Of a DNA stretch of 64,000 nt, positions 11,200 through 22,533 are shown piece by piece (the stretch's first letter is position 1; every line of letters starts with the position of its first letter). This DNA comes from Pectinophora gossypiella (lineage: Eukaryota > Arthropoda > Insecta > Lepidoptera > Gelechiidae). The notes beneath the pieces are model-generated. The model was not told where the DNA came from. It saw only the letters and a list, made by a program, of their open reading frames with translations, and searched no databases. The translations under genes and the position numbers were made by a program. The stretch is taken from positions 5,535,501 to 5,599,500 of the forward strand of contig NC_065414.1 in the NCBI RefSeq assembly GCF_024362695.1, written 5' to 3'.

Positions 11200-11519
11200 T
11201 TCTATTGTGTGGGTTGTAAGGTGGATTACCAACCTCATCAACACTGGTGTCAGGGTTACTATTGAGCCGCCCCTGACATGACTCATGTAACAACATGGTT
11301 ACTACGACTTACATCAGTAAATAGTATCCGGGACCAAAGGCTTAACGTGCCTTCCGAAGTACGGATCGTCTTAATTTCAGACAATCAGGTGATCAGCCTG
11401 TAACGTATTAACCAAACTAGGGATCACAACATGATTTTTGTGATATGTCTGCACCGGGATTCGAACCCGGGACCTCCGGATCGTGAGCCCAACGCTCAAC
11501 CACTGGACCACGGAGGCCG
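11200..11519 (-). mobile_element. SINE A, near full length
   Basis: Minus-strand tRNA-derived SINE. The head at 11450-11519 has box A-like TGGTCCAGTGG and a perfect box B, GGTTCGAATCC. The body contains 'ctgatcacctgattg' and 'cgtgcttcggaaggcacg' type sequence, and ends 'ccacacaatagaa'. This is the most abundant SINE in the window. Confidence 0.85.
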
Positions 11520-12741
11520 AGAAAAAGAAATTAACTTATATGAAAATGTACGACCCTGTGACGAATCCTAACCCTAATCAATCCATTTTTTCAATAAAGA
11601 TATTCAAGGAGTATTCGTTTAAATCTTTGCAATTGAAGAAGAAAATTCGATGCAGCCGACAGACGCAGTGATTAGCTCGTTCGTGGCATCTGCAATTATA
11701 ATCAGAGACACAAAGTTCGGGGACTTCCAAGTAGCGAAACTAGGTTCTCATGGAAATCTCCAACTGTGAACTTCATTTGGTATAAATATTCAATTTCGAT
11801 TTGTTTAAGTTTATATCCAAGTAGCCATTAGCCCGAATTCGCACGGGTAGTGTATTATGTGAGTTCGGAGTCAAAAGCTTTAAAATTTCTCTACTTTATT
11901 CTATTTAATGCGTCTATGCTGTTCTGGGAACAAATAAAAACATGAAACACGTCCAGCTGTTTGTGAAGTGGCAATTAATAAACTGTTTACTATTCGACTC
12001 CTGTCTTTCAACAACTACTACCTCCTTTTATCGTGCTACTCTGCTGGTACGTCGGGACTCCCAGCCTCCATCTCCACCCGTCTCCACCTCCACCATCTTC
12101 CTCTGTCTCCACCGCAACACTTTATATTTTCAAATAACTGTCGTTTTGCCAACTAAATTGCACAATCGTAGCTGTCACTTTAGAAAGAGTACGTGTCAGA
12201 ATCAATAAACACATACGCCTAGACGAACCGAAAACACATACTGTATACAGGATTTACGTTAGAATTGTTTATGTAAATTTGCTTTTTGCGAAGGAAATTT
12301 TCAAAAGAATATTATTATATTTGTTGAGATCATGAATGTTTTCACCCATGATATATTTTTTCTTGAGTTTGCTGTAACACGTTTTGGTTCTTTGACACGT
12401 CTTTAACCTTAACAAAGTCGCAGTCAATCTTTAAATACACTGCATTCCATAGTTTGTTGCTCGTTTTTATACCCTAACAAAATTTTGCTACTGCAAAATA
12501 TTTTGAATGTTTAAAACATAATATACATTATCAATAGGTAGTGTTACATAAAAATGAATCGATGAGCCAAATCTCGACTAATACATCACTATGCTAATGA
12601 ACGTCAGAACAACACTAGCTTACGTGCTTTGACAGATCTAATTATTACCGCGCATTGAAACTATTGCAAAATGTTATCTTTTTCGAAACGTAATGACTAA
12701 TTGTATTGAAATTGTCGTTGTGTACAAAAGTAATAATCACT
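11520..12741. other. unannotated stretch
   Basis: No repeat or exon signal recognised in about 1.2 kb. Overlapping frames at 11942-12208 are probably chance. Confidence 0.4.
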
Positions 12742-12832
12742 AATTTAAGAGCCACGCTCTTGTTAGTGAGCATTTCTTCATGCTACTTTTTAGGGAAAAA
12801 TAGGGCGTTGGTTTCCCTCTTGCCTTCGCCTA
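12742..12832 (-). mobile_element. LINE-related 3' end fragment (as at 45865 and 50215)
   Basis: 'ctaatttaagagccacgctc' followed by 'tagggaaaaatagggc' and 'ccctcttgccttcgcc' matches the minus strand of 50290-50395. It is the terminal part of the LINE b-like family, including the reversed stop of ..RQERGS. Confidence 0.6.
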
Positions 12833-13398
12833 AAAAATAATAAAATGATAATAATTTTGCTTAATAGTAGGTACCCCAAATAGTCTAAATTCGGTATCAG
12901 TGTTTATTTTAAAACTGGACAAGTATTTATTTACCCCAGGAGATCTAATACCCGCCCCTGTCAGTCGCGCGACACATCGAAATCCGTATTACGACACCAT
13001 CATAAATCAGCCAGGATATGCTTTTAACAGTTCCATTCGCCATCCCACCGCTATAGTGAGCAAAGTACAGATTAATCAAACCCAAACGATAAATTATACT
13101 CTTTTTTCCAATGTCGTTGATTTATATCTCGCCATATTGGTTTTCTAATGACACCTGAAATACCTGAAATAAATAGAATGGTGAAACAGTTACAAATTGA
13201 GTGTGGGTTTATCACACATCGAATGGTTTTTAGGTTTCCACGCATATTTTATAAGGAAGGTGTTTGGAGTGGCTTAGGGGACATCTCGTCCCAGTCTTAA
13301 ACTGGGCCCAGGGACGAGTTTGCTCTTTTCTAATTTGATAATGAGTAACTGGGCCCACTATGATTCAGTTGTTGGAGTGTGCCAATTTGGAATCAGCG
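12833..13398. other. unannotated stretch, perhaps upstream LINE remains
   Basis: 13260-13398 is GC-richer and leads into the LINE a fragment. It may be decayed ORF2, but no motif is clear. The rest is unremarkable. Confidence 0.35.
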
Positions 13399-13619
13399 TA
13401 TGAGTTCGTGCCATTTGCGTTGGAGACAGCGGGACCTTGGGGCGCTGAGGCCAAAGCTTTGGTGTGTGATGTCGGTCTCCGTATAAGGGTTGGAGGCATC
13501 CTCGAGCTGGCTTTTTCCTAGCCCAGCGTATTTCACTTGCGGTCCAGGGAGGCAACGCTGCAAGCATAATGGGTACGTTCGGGCAGGACCGGCTTTCTGG
13601 AGGGCTTTTTGACGCTTAA
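13399..13619 (+). mobile_element. LINE family a, ORF2 C-terminus with frameshift
   Basis: From 13399 the frame reads YEFVPFALETAGPWGAEA and continues to ..GGILELAF then TAG. A second frame, from 13518, reads LAQRISLAVQGGNAASIMGT, then FGQDRLSGGLFDA and TAA at 13617-13619. The order 'PFA.ET.GPWG.EA ... QRIS.A.Q.GNAAS..GT' is a conserved C-terminal signature in some non-LTR retrotransposon ORF2 proteins. The two halves are in different frames, so this is a pseudogene. The AT-rich 3' UTR follows. Confidence 0.7.
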
Positions 13620-13702
13620 TATGGTTTACTTATATATTTGTGTGTTTTGATGTATTCTAGTGTAGGTATTTAATTTGACTATGTTATATATTGTATTGTA
13701 TT

Positions 13703-13835
13703 GGAAGGGGTAGACCTAGGATAACATTTTATGAAACAAATAAAAGAGAAGGTGCAGGTCGTGTCGTATCGGGAGGTGAAGGTTTTGGCGGGAAGAAGAG
13801 AGGAATGGCGATTACTCCACCGACAAGAGCGCATA
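13703..13835 (+). mobile_element. LINE family b, ORF2 C-terminus with frameshift
   Basis: Frame 13703 reads GRGRPRITFYE. After a shift, frame 13731 reads MKQIKEKVQVVSYREVKVLA, then GRREEWRLLHRQER. It is the best-preserved copy of family b here; decayed copies lie at 4410 (minus) and 8217. The GRP..TF and REEWR motifs are typical of LINE ORF2 ends. A (GA)n run follows. It abuts the LINE a end 84 bp upstream. Confidence 0.65.
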
Positions 13836-14001
13836 GAGAGAGAGAGAGATATATTGTATAGTGAAATTGTATTGACCTTTTATGTTGCTATAAATTTTAA
13901 CCAGGAAGGAACTCTAAAAATCGGTATCGTAATTTTATACCAATATGATAAGGGATCACTTTGTGAGACTGTCCTTTATTTGGTAAGGACTTCTCAGGAT
14001 T

Positions 14002-14205
14002 GAATCACCTGATTCTGCGACAAAGTAAAATGATTCCATGCTTCCGAAGGCACGTTAAGCCATTGGTCCCGGCTAATAGCCGTAAAAACACCTCCACCAA
14101 CCCGCATTGGAGCAGCGTGGTGGAGTATGCTCCATACCACCTCCGGTTGATTGAGGGGAGGCCTGTGCCCAACAGTGGGACGTATATGGGCTGTTTATGT
14201 TATGT
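14002..14205 (+). mobile_element. composite SINE fragment (A-like body plus SINE E tail)
   Basis: 14002-14085 is the SINE A/B mid-region ('cttccgaaggcacgttaag', 'ccattggtcccggct'). 14100-14205 ('ttggagcagcgtggtggag', 'caacagtgggacgtatat') is a second unit, also seen reversed at 54370-54475 and 62313-62376. It looks like a SINE family sharing its middle with SINE A but with a different 3' end. Confidence 0.65.
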
Positions 14206-14352
14206 TTTGTTATGATAACGGTAGCGTAATGTTAATTGCTTGTATTATATACCTTAATCTTTTCACGCCGGAGTCCCGTGGCTTTCGAGTTATCAATAAT
14301 AAAAAACAAATGAACATGTGATAGCATTCGGATAACGCGTGACTTGCATATA

Positions 14353-14572
14353 CAGAGTGTTAGTGATATCGTAACGAATACTGAGGGGAATAATTCAGAT
14401 CACGCTTCTGAGTTAATATCAAGTGGAATTACCCTTCACAAAATTCATAACAACTTTCGTGTGTTTTCAAGTTATTTTCAGTTCCAAACTTTTGCGACGG
14501 AAAATTCCACTTGATAATAATCAATTCAGAATCATCTGTCAAAGTTTTCGTTGCGATGCCACTAAAACCCAA
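14353..14572. mobile_element. MITE D (Tc1/mariner-like, palindromic)
   Basis: The ends are CAGAGTGTTAGTGATATCG and its near-inverse, both flanked by TA. The arms extend inward ('gttaatatcaagtggaatt' against 'aattccacttgat'), so nearly the whole element can fold. No coding part. At least seven copies lie in this window. Confidence 0.75.
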
Positions 14573-14587
14573 TATGTTACCTTGGAA

Positions 14588-14690
14588 TATAAACTACCGA
14601 ATTCGATTTTTGAGTTTGAATTGATGTTTGGAAAATAGATAATTGTTATTGCGTGGTTTCCAAATTTTTTCCCGGTTAATGGCACGAACA
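14588..14690 (+). mobile_element. SINE D fragment
   Basis: 'aaactaccgaattcgattt', 'gcgtggtttcc' and 'cccggttaatggca' match the mid-part of the SINE at 36030-36358. It ends at the SINE A head. Confidence 0.5.
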
Positions 14691-14750
14691 ATCGAACCCA
14701 GGACCTCCGGATCGTGAGCCCAACGCTCAACAACTGAACCGCGGCGGCGT
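14691..14750 (-). mobile_element. SINE A tRNA-like head only
   Basis: Minus-strand box B region and 'cacgatccggaggtcc'-type sequence, degenerate (GGTTCGATT). It is not a functional tRNA: only the head of SINE A is present and the stems are mismatched. Confidence 0.6.
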
Positions 14751-14955
14751 TTAATGGTAAAGAACGAATTGACATCAGGTGCCGTCAAATAAATGGAGCG
14801 ACAATTCAGCAGTATCCGTTTCTAGTCATTTCCTAAACTAACGACATACGGACGGGATGAAAACTTAATACAGTTACCTTGACAAGCTAGCAGATAGCTT
14901 GTTGACAAAAAGCTTGTCGAGTTAAATTCGCGCAGTGACCGAAAGTGATCCCTTG

Positions 14956-15463
14956 CAGGGGTTTCCAACCTCTGGTTTGTAGATCACTGGGGATCCTAAC
15001 TACATCTATGTACTTACACTTAAGTATTCATATTCATATACAGGAGTTAGTGATGTCGTAACAAATACAGAGGGGGATGATTCAGACCATGATTCTGAGT
15101 TAATATCAATGGAATTTTCCATCGCAAAATACATGACATTTTTTAAATTATTTCCACGCTTTTGCGACGGAAAATTCCACTTGACATCAACTCGTCTGAA
15201 TCATCCCTCAAAGTTTTCGTTACGATGTCACCAACACCCTGTATGTATTTAACATTTGTTGCCATTAACATAAATTAATTTGAAAACGGTACATCATTCA
15301 GTACCTATTCAAAATATTTTTGTATACATGGGACATAAATAAAAATGTTATAATAATGAAAATAAAGATTTTTTTTGTCTTAGATTAGTGAGTTATTTTT
15401 TAAATCGTGGAAATTTCATATTGAACATTATGGTCTCTTGTTAAAAAAGATTGGAAACCACTG
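14956..15463. mobile_element. hAT-like non-autonomous element (candidate)
   Basis: The left end CAGGGGTTTCCAACC and the right end TTGGAAACCACTG (inverse CAGTGGTTTCCAA) resemble hAT termini (CAG.GGTT.CCAA). No 8-bp target duplication could be matched. The element is about 300 bp once the nested MITE D at 15041-15241 is removed. No transposase. Confidence 0.4.
15041..15241. mobile_element. MITE D, nested in the hAT-like element
   Basis: TA|CAGGAGTTAGTGATGTCG on the left and the inverse 'cgatgtcaccaacaccctg'|TA on the right. The arms carry the conserved 'ttttgcgacggaaaattcc' segment. Confidence 0.75.
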
Positions 15464-15962
15464 GTCTATAGAATGAGCAGACAGGATGACATGTGTTTCT
15501 GCCGACCGGGAAAGACAAAGGCATTCCATCAATTTCCGAGGTATATTCATGGTATGTTGACTGATGAGTGGTTTCGGAACCCTAACTGTTGGACAGCACT
15601 TAAGACTATTGGAAATACTGATTGGTAAAAGTAAGAATGAGAAAACAAAAAAGTCTTTTTTTCGCTACCAAGCACTTTTCTAAGCATTACATCTTCATTA
15701 ATGTACATTATTCTTTATCATCTCCTCTATGCTTTTAGTTACCTAAAAAGGCACGAAATGATGAAATCCATAGGCCATTTGTACCAATTTATACCTTAAG
15801 AAGAGAAATTTGGGATGTAATAAAACTGGCAAAAAAATGTGAAGGTCATTTTTATATTACGTGATCTGCAAATATTCTGGTCTTATGATGATGACTATCT
15901 AACTAAGAGCGTGAAGCGAGCGAGTAGTTTGGTAACAAGTCGACAAATAGTCGTACGGCCTT
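15464..15962. other. unannotated stretch
   Basis: No recognised feature before the (ATC)n start of SINE B. Confidence 0.4.
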
Positions 15963-16255
15963 TCATCATCATCAGCCCATTAACGTCCCCACTGCTGGGG
16001 CACGGGCCTTCCCTATGGATGGATAGGGAGATCGGGCCTTAAACCACCACGCGGGCCCAGTGCGGATAGGTGGTTATTAACGACTGCTAATGCAACCGGG
16101 ACCAACGGCTTAACGTGCCTTCCAAAGCACGGAGGAGCTCGAGATGAAAACTTTTTTTTTTGTGGTCACCCATCCTATGACCGGCCTTTACGAAAGTTGC
16201 TTAACTTCGACAATCGCAGACCGAGCGCATTTACCGCTGCGCCACCGAGCTCCTC
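15963..16255 (-). mobile_element. SINE B, near full length
   Basis: Same order as at 8911: a (GAT)n tail at the left, the 'ccccactgctggggcacgg' body, the A-rich middle (16150-16161), and the tRNA-like head 'gcgccaccgagctcctc' at the right. Confidence 0.8.
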
Positions 16256-17264
16256 GGCTCCTCGACGAGCGTATGGCCTTTAATCATCACTAAAACATGC
16301 AACCCCGATGATGACGTCACAAAATTACCACAGAAAATGTAACACACTGAAATACCGACTTCTTGAAGGCAGTTACATGCCAATGCAAGACGTTTTTATC
16401 TAGCTGCCGCGACACACATGATATCTTTTTTTTGTTTTCAACATAAGTTTCGTAATATTGAAAAGACTAATTAATCTTTATTTTTCATTGTTTTTATTTT
16501 CTTCTTTAAGTATATATATTGCATTACAACTCTGTTGTAATTTTAATATTCAAATTCGTTACCCTAAGTAGTTAGTTTTAGTCAATCAAGCCTTCATTTC
16601 AATTACTTACGTTATATACTTAACATAAATACTTCATTCTCATAAATTAAAACGAATTGAAGGTTTATCGCTTAACCGCTTCTAATAGAACAATATACCT
16701 AGAGCTCACAAATTCACGGACAGTTTTCCTTGGGTTGTCCCGGTCAACACCTTGGATAGGTATTAATGAGGTGACAAAACCGCCTGTAAAGAAAGGAAAA
16801 CTCGAAAAATGTTCGGACATTACGGAAAAGAAAAACTCACACAATAAAGGATAAACATTTATCAACGAAAATAAAAATGTATCTTGAAGATATTCGGAAA
16901 GCTAAAGAAATACCTAGTGGTTTATACGGATGAAAATATTTACCTTGGGATAAATAAATATATTTCGAATAGAAATTGTTGATTTAAGTATCGGAAATAT
17001 TTCAATATTTATAGAATATATTTATATTTGTTGAATATGGTAATGTTAGACACCTTTCAAAATACCCTTTCAAAACCTTTCAAAATCAGCGTTCAGTAGA
17101 ACCAAAAACTAAGCTTCGTAATAATTATGCTAGCTATTTCATCACATTAATAGCACATGCAAAAATTGTGTCATATCATTAGATTGTCACTCATCACTGT
17201 CTGAAACAAATGCAATTCACGCACTGCAATGAACGGACGCCATTTTGATTAATAATATGATAAC
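16256..17264. other. unannotated stretch
   Basis: About 1 kb of AT-rich DNA. The frames at 16657-16865 on both strands overlap and have no splice or start support. Confidence 0.4.
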
Positions 17265-17595
17265 GGCCTCTGTGGTCCAGTGGTTGAGCGTTGGACTCAC
17301 GATCCGGAGGCCCCGGGTTCGAATCCCGGTGGGGACATATCACAAAAATCATTTTGTGATCCCTAGTTTGGTTAGGACATTACAGGCTGATCACCTGATT
17401 GACCAAAAGTAAGATGATCCGTGCTTCGGAAGGCATGTTACGCCGTTGGTCCCGGTTACTATTTACTAATGTAAGTGAGTAATCGTTACATGAGCCATGT
17501 CAGGGGCCTTTGACGGCTCAATCATAACCCTGACACCAGGGTTGATGAGCCTGGTTTTCCACTTCGCAACCCACACGATAAGAAGAAGAAGAAGA
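17265..17595 (+). mobile_element. SINE A, full length, plus strand
   Basis: The head reads GGCCTCTGTGGTCCAGTGG, then box B GGTTCGAATCC. The body has 'ctgatcacctgattg', 'tcggaaggcatgttacg' and 'ctgacaccagggttgatg'. It ends 'cccacacgataagaagaag', with an (AAG)n tail. This is the clearest plus-strand reference copy of the family here. Confidence 0.85.
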
Positions 17596-18086
17596 TATAT
17601 GATACGCTGTCTGTGCTTACCATAAAGTGTCATGTTAGGGCATTGTTTCATAGTTGGAAACAACTTCAGCATAGTGCAGTATAGATCGCGTAGGACCCGC
17701 TGTCAGGAATTCAATTCGCTGTTGTTTGCCGGCAAATTCCGCTCAACTCCCGTCTAATTCCCTCATAGTGTGATAATGAACGAGGTAAATAATATCCAAA
17801 GTTGGCGGAATGGGCCATTATTCTCGATGAACAGGTCATTTGTCACGCCAGGGAGCGCTCGTAATGAACGAACGTCAGTCGATACGGAACTTGCGTTGTA
17901 TGGCGTAAACAAGAGCTTAGCAGTGGGCAATACAGTTGCCGGACAGTATTAGGATATTGGTGTCAAGCATGTACAGCGTAAAGGAAAAGTACCACAGAAT
18001 AGAAGAAAGGTTGGAAAGGCACTAACGCGCATTTTGTATGAGAACCACTATCGCCACTTTAACCCCACTCTCTTTTACCCCACTAC
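17596..18086. other. unannotated stretch
   Basis: GC content is a little higher than around it (17700-17950) and a 60-codon frame lies at 17770-17952. It has no recognised motif, acceptor or donor. Confidence 0.35.
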
Positions 18087-18195
18087 TTCTTCTATCGTGT
18101 GGATTGTGAGGTGGATTACCAACCCCTACAACCCTGGTGTCAGGGTTATTACTGAACCGCCATAGGCCCCTAACACGACTCATGTAACGACTACG
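18087..18195 (-). mobile_element. SINE A, 3' part only
   Basis: 'cttctatcgtgtggattgtg' to 'ctcatgtaacgactacg' is the 3' third of SINE A on the minus strand; the tRNA-like head is missing (5' truncation). Confidence 0.75.
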
Positions 18196-19200
18196 CCTTG
18201 ACTTGCTCACTACCACCCGACAATCTGCGGAACAACATTTTATAGCGCACAAACAGCACCCTATGTTCCCTTTCTAAGTTATGTCCCTGGCCACCGCACG
18301 AGTGTGTTATTTTTTTAACTTTATAACAAAAATGTATTACCCAAGAAGCATCGTCAAACCCATGTCGTGTGACCCTCAGTCTATTTGATACGTTACTTTT
18401 ATCGATGAAGCTGTTATCAAAATCTATGTAAGAATTTTTGTACCTAACTTCGTATCGTGGAATATACTTAAAGTACCTAACTATAGTTCCAGTTTGCATT
18501 TGTTTTAAATCTCCTTGTATTTAACTTGTAGCAGATACTAAACAAATACAAGCGGCCCTTTTATTGCAACGGCAAATCTGCTTTGTACCAATTTACTTGT
18601 GACCTCATCCACGGCATTCAATGAAAATGGCAGCCACATAATAGCACTTCAACGAGCCAGTCCACACATTGATCGCTTCGGTTCAAATCGCTCCTACAAA
18701 TTATGCAAATACTTATTCACATTTAATCCAAAACCGAACCCTTTAGGCCTGATGAATATTTTATCACTGGGATAGCAATATATTTTACAACTAAAGTTTG
18801 CAGCGTTAAATGGATTACTTTAAATTCAAGGCAAAGGTCAGAAATCCAATTACATTTAAAAGAAAACAAGAAAATATTGGCCTGAACCTAACTGAAATAG
18901 CCTATATTACTGGGTTTTCCGTATAAGCTTATCCCCTTTGGCGCTTAATGGATAAGCTTTAATATTCCTTTTTACCTGTAAGCAATGGGGTCAAGTGCCA
19001 ACCGGAAAGGAAAGTAAAGCAATAATGGACTATGTACGCCTACATTCATTGGATAATAGTAGGAAGTTCACAGTTCGTCATGGATTGATGGTTTTCATAA
19101 ATGGTCAGTACATTTAATAACGTATTGAAACGTACGCAAGTACATTTAGTTTTGTACGAGTAAATACTTATATATGAACGGAGATGGCAAAGTAAAGAGT
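18196..19200. other. unannotated stretch
   Basis: Contains a 102-codon minus-strand frame (18191-18499) that overlaps the SINE end and shows no domain. Nothing else recognised. Confidence 0.4.
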
Positions 19201-19532
19201 CTTCTTCTTCTATCGTGTGGGTTGTAGGGTGGAATACCAACCTCATCAACCCTGGTGTCAGGGTTACCATTGAGCCGCCAAAGGCCCCTGACATGGCTCA
19301 TGTAACGACTATCTACTTACTTACATCAGTAAGTAGTAACCGGGACCAACGGCTTAACGTGCCTTCCGAAGCACGGATCATCTTAGTTTTTGGACAGTCA
19401 GGTGATCAGCCTGTAATGTCCTAACCAAACTAGGGATCACAAAGTGATTTTTGTGATATGTCCCCACCGGGATTTGAACCCGGGACCTCCGGATCGTGAG
19501 CCCAACGCTCAACCACTGGACCACAGAGGCCG
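19201..19532 (-). mobile_element. SINE A, full length, minus strand
   Basis: Complete from the (CTT)n end at 19201 to 'ccactggaccacagaggcc' at 19532. Box B is intact as GGTTCAAATCC on the minus strand, one change from consensus. Confidence 0.85.
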
Positions 19533-19645
19533 TTAAGTAAAGAGTGATACAATTTTTCTACGATTTTCTCATATCCATTTCGACGGTAAGTCGCTTGATA
19601 ATAGCAAATAATAAAATCATTTTCAAGCGATATATACGTATACAT

Positions 19646-19920
19646 AGCCGTGGCAGCCCAGTTGGTAGAACGCCTGCCTCTTACTTTGAGGTCAGGTTCG
19701 AATCCAGCACAGGCCTAAACCAATGATTGTCGAATTTGTTTTCGATTTTATGTTTGGATCATAAATTTAATGATTATCACGGGCTCAGCGGTGAAGGAAA
19801 ACATCGTGAGGAAACCCACATTCCCGATAAATGTATATGACCTAACCTGAACCGGACCTGTCAAGTCTTCAGGTTAGGTAAGCGGACCCTGTGAAAAACG
19901 GGATAATGCTAAAGGGATGA
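19646..19920 (+). mobile_element. SINE C
   Basis: tRNA-derived head AGCCGTGGCAGCCCAGTTGG with box B GGTTCGAATCC at 19692-19702, then 'cacaggcctaaaccaatga' and 'cagcggtgaaggaaaacat'. It ends 'aaacgggataatgct'. An internal segment present at 57190-57260 is missing here. A target duplication is not clear. Confidence 0.8.
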
Positions 19921-21826
19921 GGCGATATTTACATAATTATGTAAGTTTTTTAAATGAGTACTATTTTTGATTATTACTAAAATTAAAAGCTTAAAATCCA
20001 GAGGTTTTGCAGTTATTATTGCTGTATCGAAAAGCAAAGATTATTTATTTTTAACATCCTAAGAGCTGTTTTATTTAGATCACGATAACACGGAATTTCG
20101 TTGGGAATTTCCTAGTCGTTCCAAAAATTACAGGAAAACTCATTAGGTTAATGCGGGGTGCGTTTTTTGCATTGTCCGTGAAGTCCAGTCGACGTATGGG
20201 GTCAGTACATTGCGTCGTTAGCTGGAATGGACCGCTGTTAGTGTGCGACAATGACGTCGATATATCTACTGCGGGCTGTAGCCGGTCCTATTGGGGAAAT
20301 GTACTACGGTTTATTGTCTTACGTCGTAAGAGCTTCGGACTGCATTTGTCTTTAGGGCTATCGCTTTTGGCGCTTTCGTGCTGTTCTAACATGCATCGTG
20401 GCTGAAAAACTCGAGAGGCAACAATAATCACATCAAAAATTATCGTTATCTAAGAATAACATTATCACTAATTTAACCCGGGACTCCAGATTAAGAGCCC
20501 AACGCCCTCTACTAGACCACTAGACCTGAGGCTGCTATGAATAAGTTAATTGATCATGATACAATTTACTTGACCTTACCCTCAAAACACGGAACTGGCA
20601 CATTTGGCAGCTTCCGTGTACAAAATCAAATGCAATTTAGTAGCAAATAGAGTCCATACGTTGATTAGCCAAGCCAACTCTAGCGTCATAAAGGTAGATC
20701 ACAAGATCCTCATTTCACTAAGTGATTTAGTTCCGTCCGATTGGTACTGCGATCAAATGGAATTAACGAGGAATTAGGTAACCCTTTCCTGGTGACACGG
20801 TAACGTTTGGTCCGTCACCCAAAATATTTAGTGTTCATGAAATTAAGTCGAATTCAACTCTTATTTGAACAGGAATTATCCGCCTTCGGTTTAAAACCGA
20901 GGGGTAATTACGTCCTCTGCTTACGCGGCTTTGAGAGTATTATGTAATTATGTACAATAAGTACAGGTTCCGTACGTTAATCCGGTCAAGTACTTTGCAC
21001 CGCGGTGTGCGGTGTGCATTTTATTCACACTTTCATTTAGTCGTGCTTTACGTGGTCTTATTTTATGAGAGAAGATAAGTGATATTTTCTACTTTTTTTT
21101 AATTAAGATGGGTTTGCTCTTCTTCGTTCTTCCACGAGGAGAAGAAGAGGTCGACGGTGGACCGAGCAACCCAGAAGATGCCTTTTCACTTGTGATTTAA
21201 AGGACCCCAGACTTACTTTAATTTTTAAAACAATATTTTTTATAAATAAAAAATCGTAGCGGTTGACCACTAATCTAAAACTACCTCACGCTGTGTAAGG
21301 GCTATGAAATATGGCGTGAACCCCACCATTTTTATAAGCCCCTGTAACGCAAGACAAATTTATGCCGACGATAATAAAGATGAATGAACCAATCCCAGTC
21401 TAACAATAAATAATGTTGTGACGTGCTTCATTTACACTATCGATGAAAGTGTAACAATAGGAGGTGCAGGGAGGATAATGACATAATCAAATGGGTCCCT
21501 TGCACATCTGTGTCGGGGGTGCTCGCCGACACTACGCATGACTGCCCTTGATAATAGCTTCGATACAGCACCCATCGTTTTTGTTCGAAGCCGTTTTTTG
21601 CGCTTCGAAACCCCGTCTCTTCAAATAGAGGCGGTAATATGATATCTATGCACAACTGTTTTTGCTCGCCGGAGTTGAAAGGGGCTTCTTTAATGTTATT
21701 GATTGAAGTATGTTTTTGTCTTGTTTGGGAAACTGAATTCAATCCGAGAAGGTGGATATTGGAATTTCCTGTATATGTATCTTATGCTTTGTTGTCGCTA
21801 TTCAATGGGAGACCCAATATGGATAC
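19921..21826. other. mostly unannotated
   Basis: A degenerate tRNA/SINE-head-like sequence lies at 20475-20532 (minus strand, 'tctagtggtctagtagaggg'). The 84-codon frame at 20151-20405 and the frames at 21437-21742 show no recognised motif. Upstream of 21827 there may be decayed LINE ORF2. Confidence 0.35.
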
Positions 21827-21976
21827 AGAAGTCGAGGTAGACCCCGTAAAAGATGACGTGATGACTTCAACGCTTACCGCAGCGTTTGGTCGGAGATCGC
21901 ACAGAGTCGAGAAGAGTGGAAGAATCAATGGGAGGCCTTTGCCCAGCAGTGGTATCAAATAAGCCAGATAAGATAA
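21827..21976 (+). mobile_element. LINE family c, ORF2 C-terminus with nonsense codon
   Basis: Reads RSRGRPRKR, then TGA where W is expected, then RDDFNAYRSVWSEIAQSREE, then WKNQWEAFAQQW and TAA at 21974-21976. 'GRPRKRW.DD' and 'A..R..W' are standard features at the end of non-LTR retrotransposon ORF2. A (GATAA)n tail follows. The single W-to-stop change inactivates it. Confidence 0.75.
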
Positions 21977-22186
21977 GAGATAAATTACATGAATGTGTAA
22001 TTGATAAGGCTCGCCATAGATCATGAAGATAATTATATTAATTTATGTGTACATAAATTATTGTTGAGAGCAAGTGACAAGGAATTCTGATATTGATGAA
22101 AAATTAATTTTCTTATTTTCTCCGTCTATGTTCGACTAAAAAGTTTTAACATTGCATTGAGCAAAACAATGCAAATGTGATCATTT

Positions 22187-22190
22187 CGAT
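22187..22190 (+). repeat. target-site duplication CGAT (left)
   Basis: CGAT directly precedes the 5' LTR and recurs at 23488-23491 directly after the 3' LTR. Confidence 0.65.
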
Positions 22191-22437
22191 TGTAGCGGAC
22201 CCAACTAGTTGGCCACCTAGTTCCGCTCACATGCAACAGATGGCGCCACGTTCTTCAAGCGGTCGTGAAACGCGGTATCGAAGTTTTCACGGCAAGACGC
22301 ATATATACAACTTCCAACACAACACTGTTGGATCGCCGATCCCTAGTCACACTACCAACTTGTGGCTAGCGGGGTACTATGCTCAGTTCGGTACCCCGAA
22401 AAACATCCTTTGGCGGCAGCACATCCTCGCCGCCAAA
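22191..22437 (+). repeat. 5' LTR
   Basis: Starts TGTAGCGGACC and ends GCCGCCAAA. Position by position it equals the 3' LTR at 23241-23487. A TATATA motif at 22302-22307 could serve as its core promoter. The end is not the usual CA; the boundary was set by the target duplication. Confidence 0.85.
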
Positions 22438-22438
22438 C

Positions 22439-22454
22439 TGGTGACCCCGACGTG
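22439..22454 (+). promoter_or_regulatory. primer-binding site
   Basis: TGGTGACCCCGACGTG lies one base after the 5' LTR, where a tRNA 3' end primes minus-strand synthesis. A near-copy (TGGTGACCCTCGAC) follows the internal LTR fragment at 22694. The tRNA is not identified. Confidence 0.6.
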
Positions 22455-22482
22455 ATTGAACAAAGGAAACATAAGTAACAAA

Positions 22483-22533
22483 ATGACGATGCCACAGCAG
22501 GAGGTTTATAAAGTTGGTGTCCGCATACCCCCG
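22483..22533 (+). pseudogene. gag N-terminus stub
   Basis: ATG opens 17 codons reading MTMPQQEVYKVGVRIPP. 'VGVRIPPF' near the start of the capsid part is a recurrent feature of insect Ty3/Gypsy gag proteins. After the second P the sequence switches abruptly into LTR sequence, so the protein is lost. Confidence 0.6.

Noticed and set aside
11450..11519. tRNA-gene-like sequence with box A and box B
   Set aside because: It is the head of SINE A, followed by the same non-tRNA body as at 17265, 19201 and 51396; no free-standing tRNA gene.
18191..18499. 102-codon minus-strand frame
   Set aside because: It overlaps a SINE A end and shows no conserved features.
20475..20532. degenerate tRNA-like sequence
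   Set aside because: The stems do not pair well and the expected loops are broken; probably an old SINE head.
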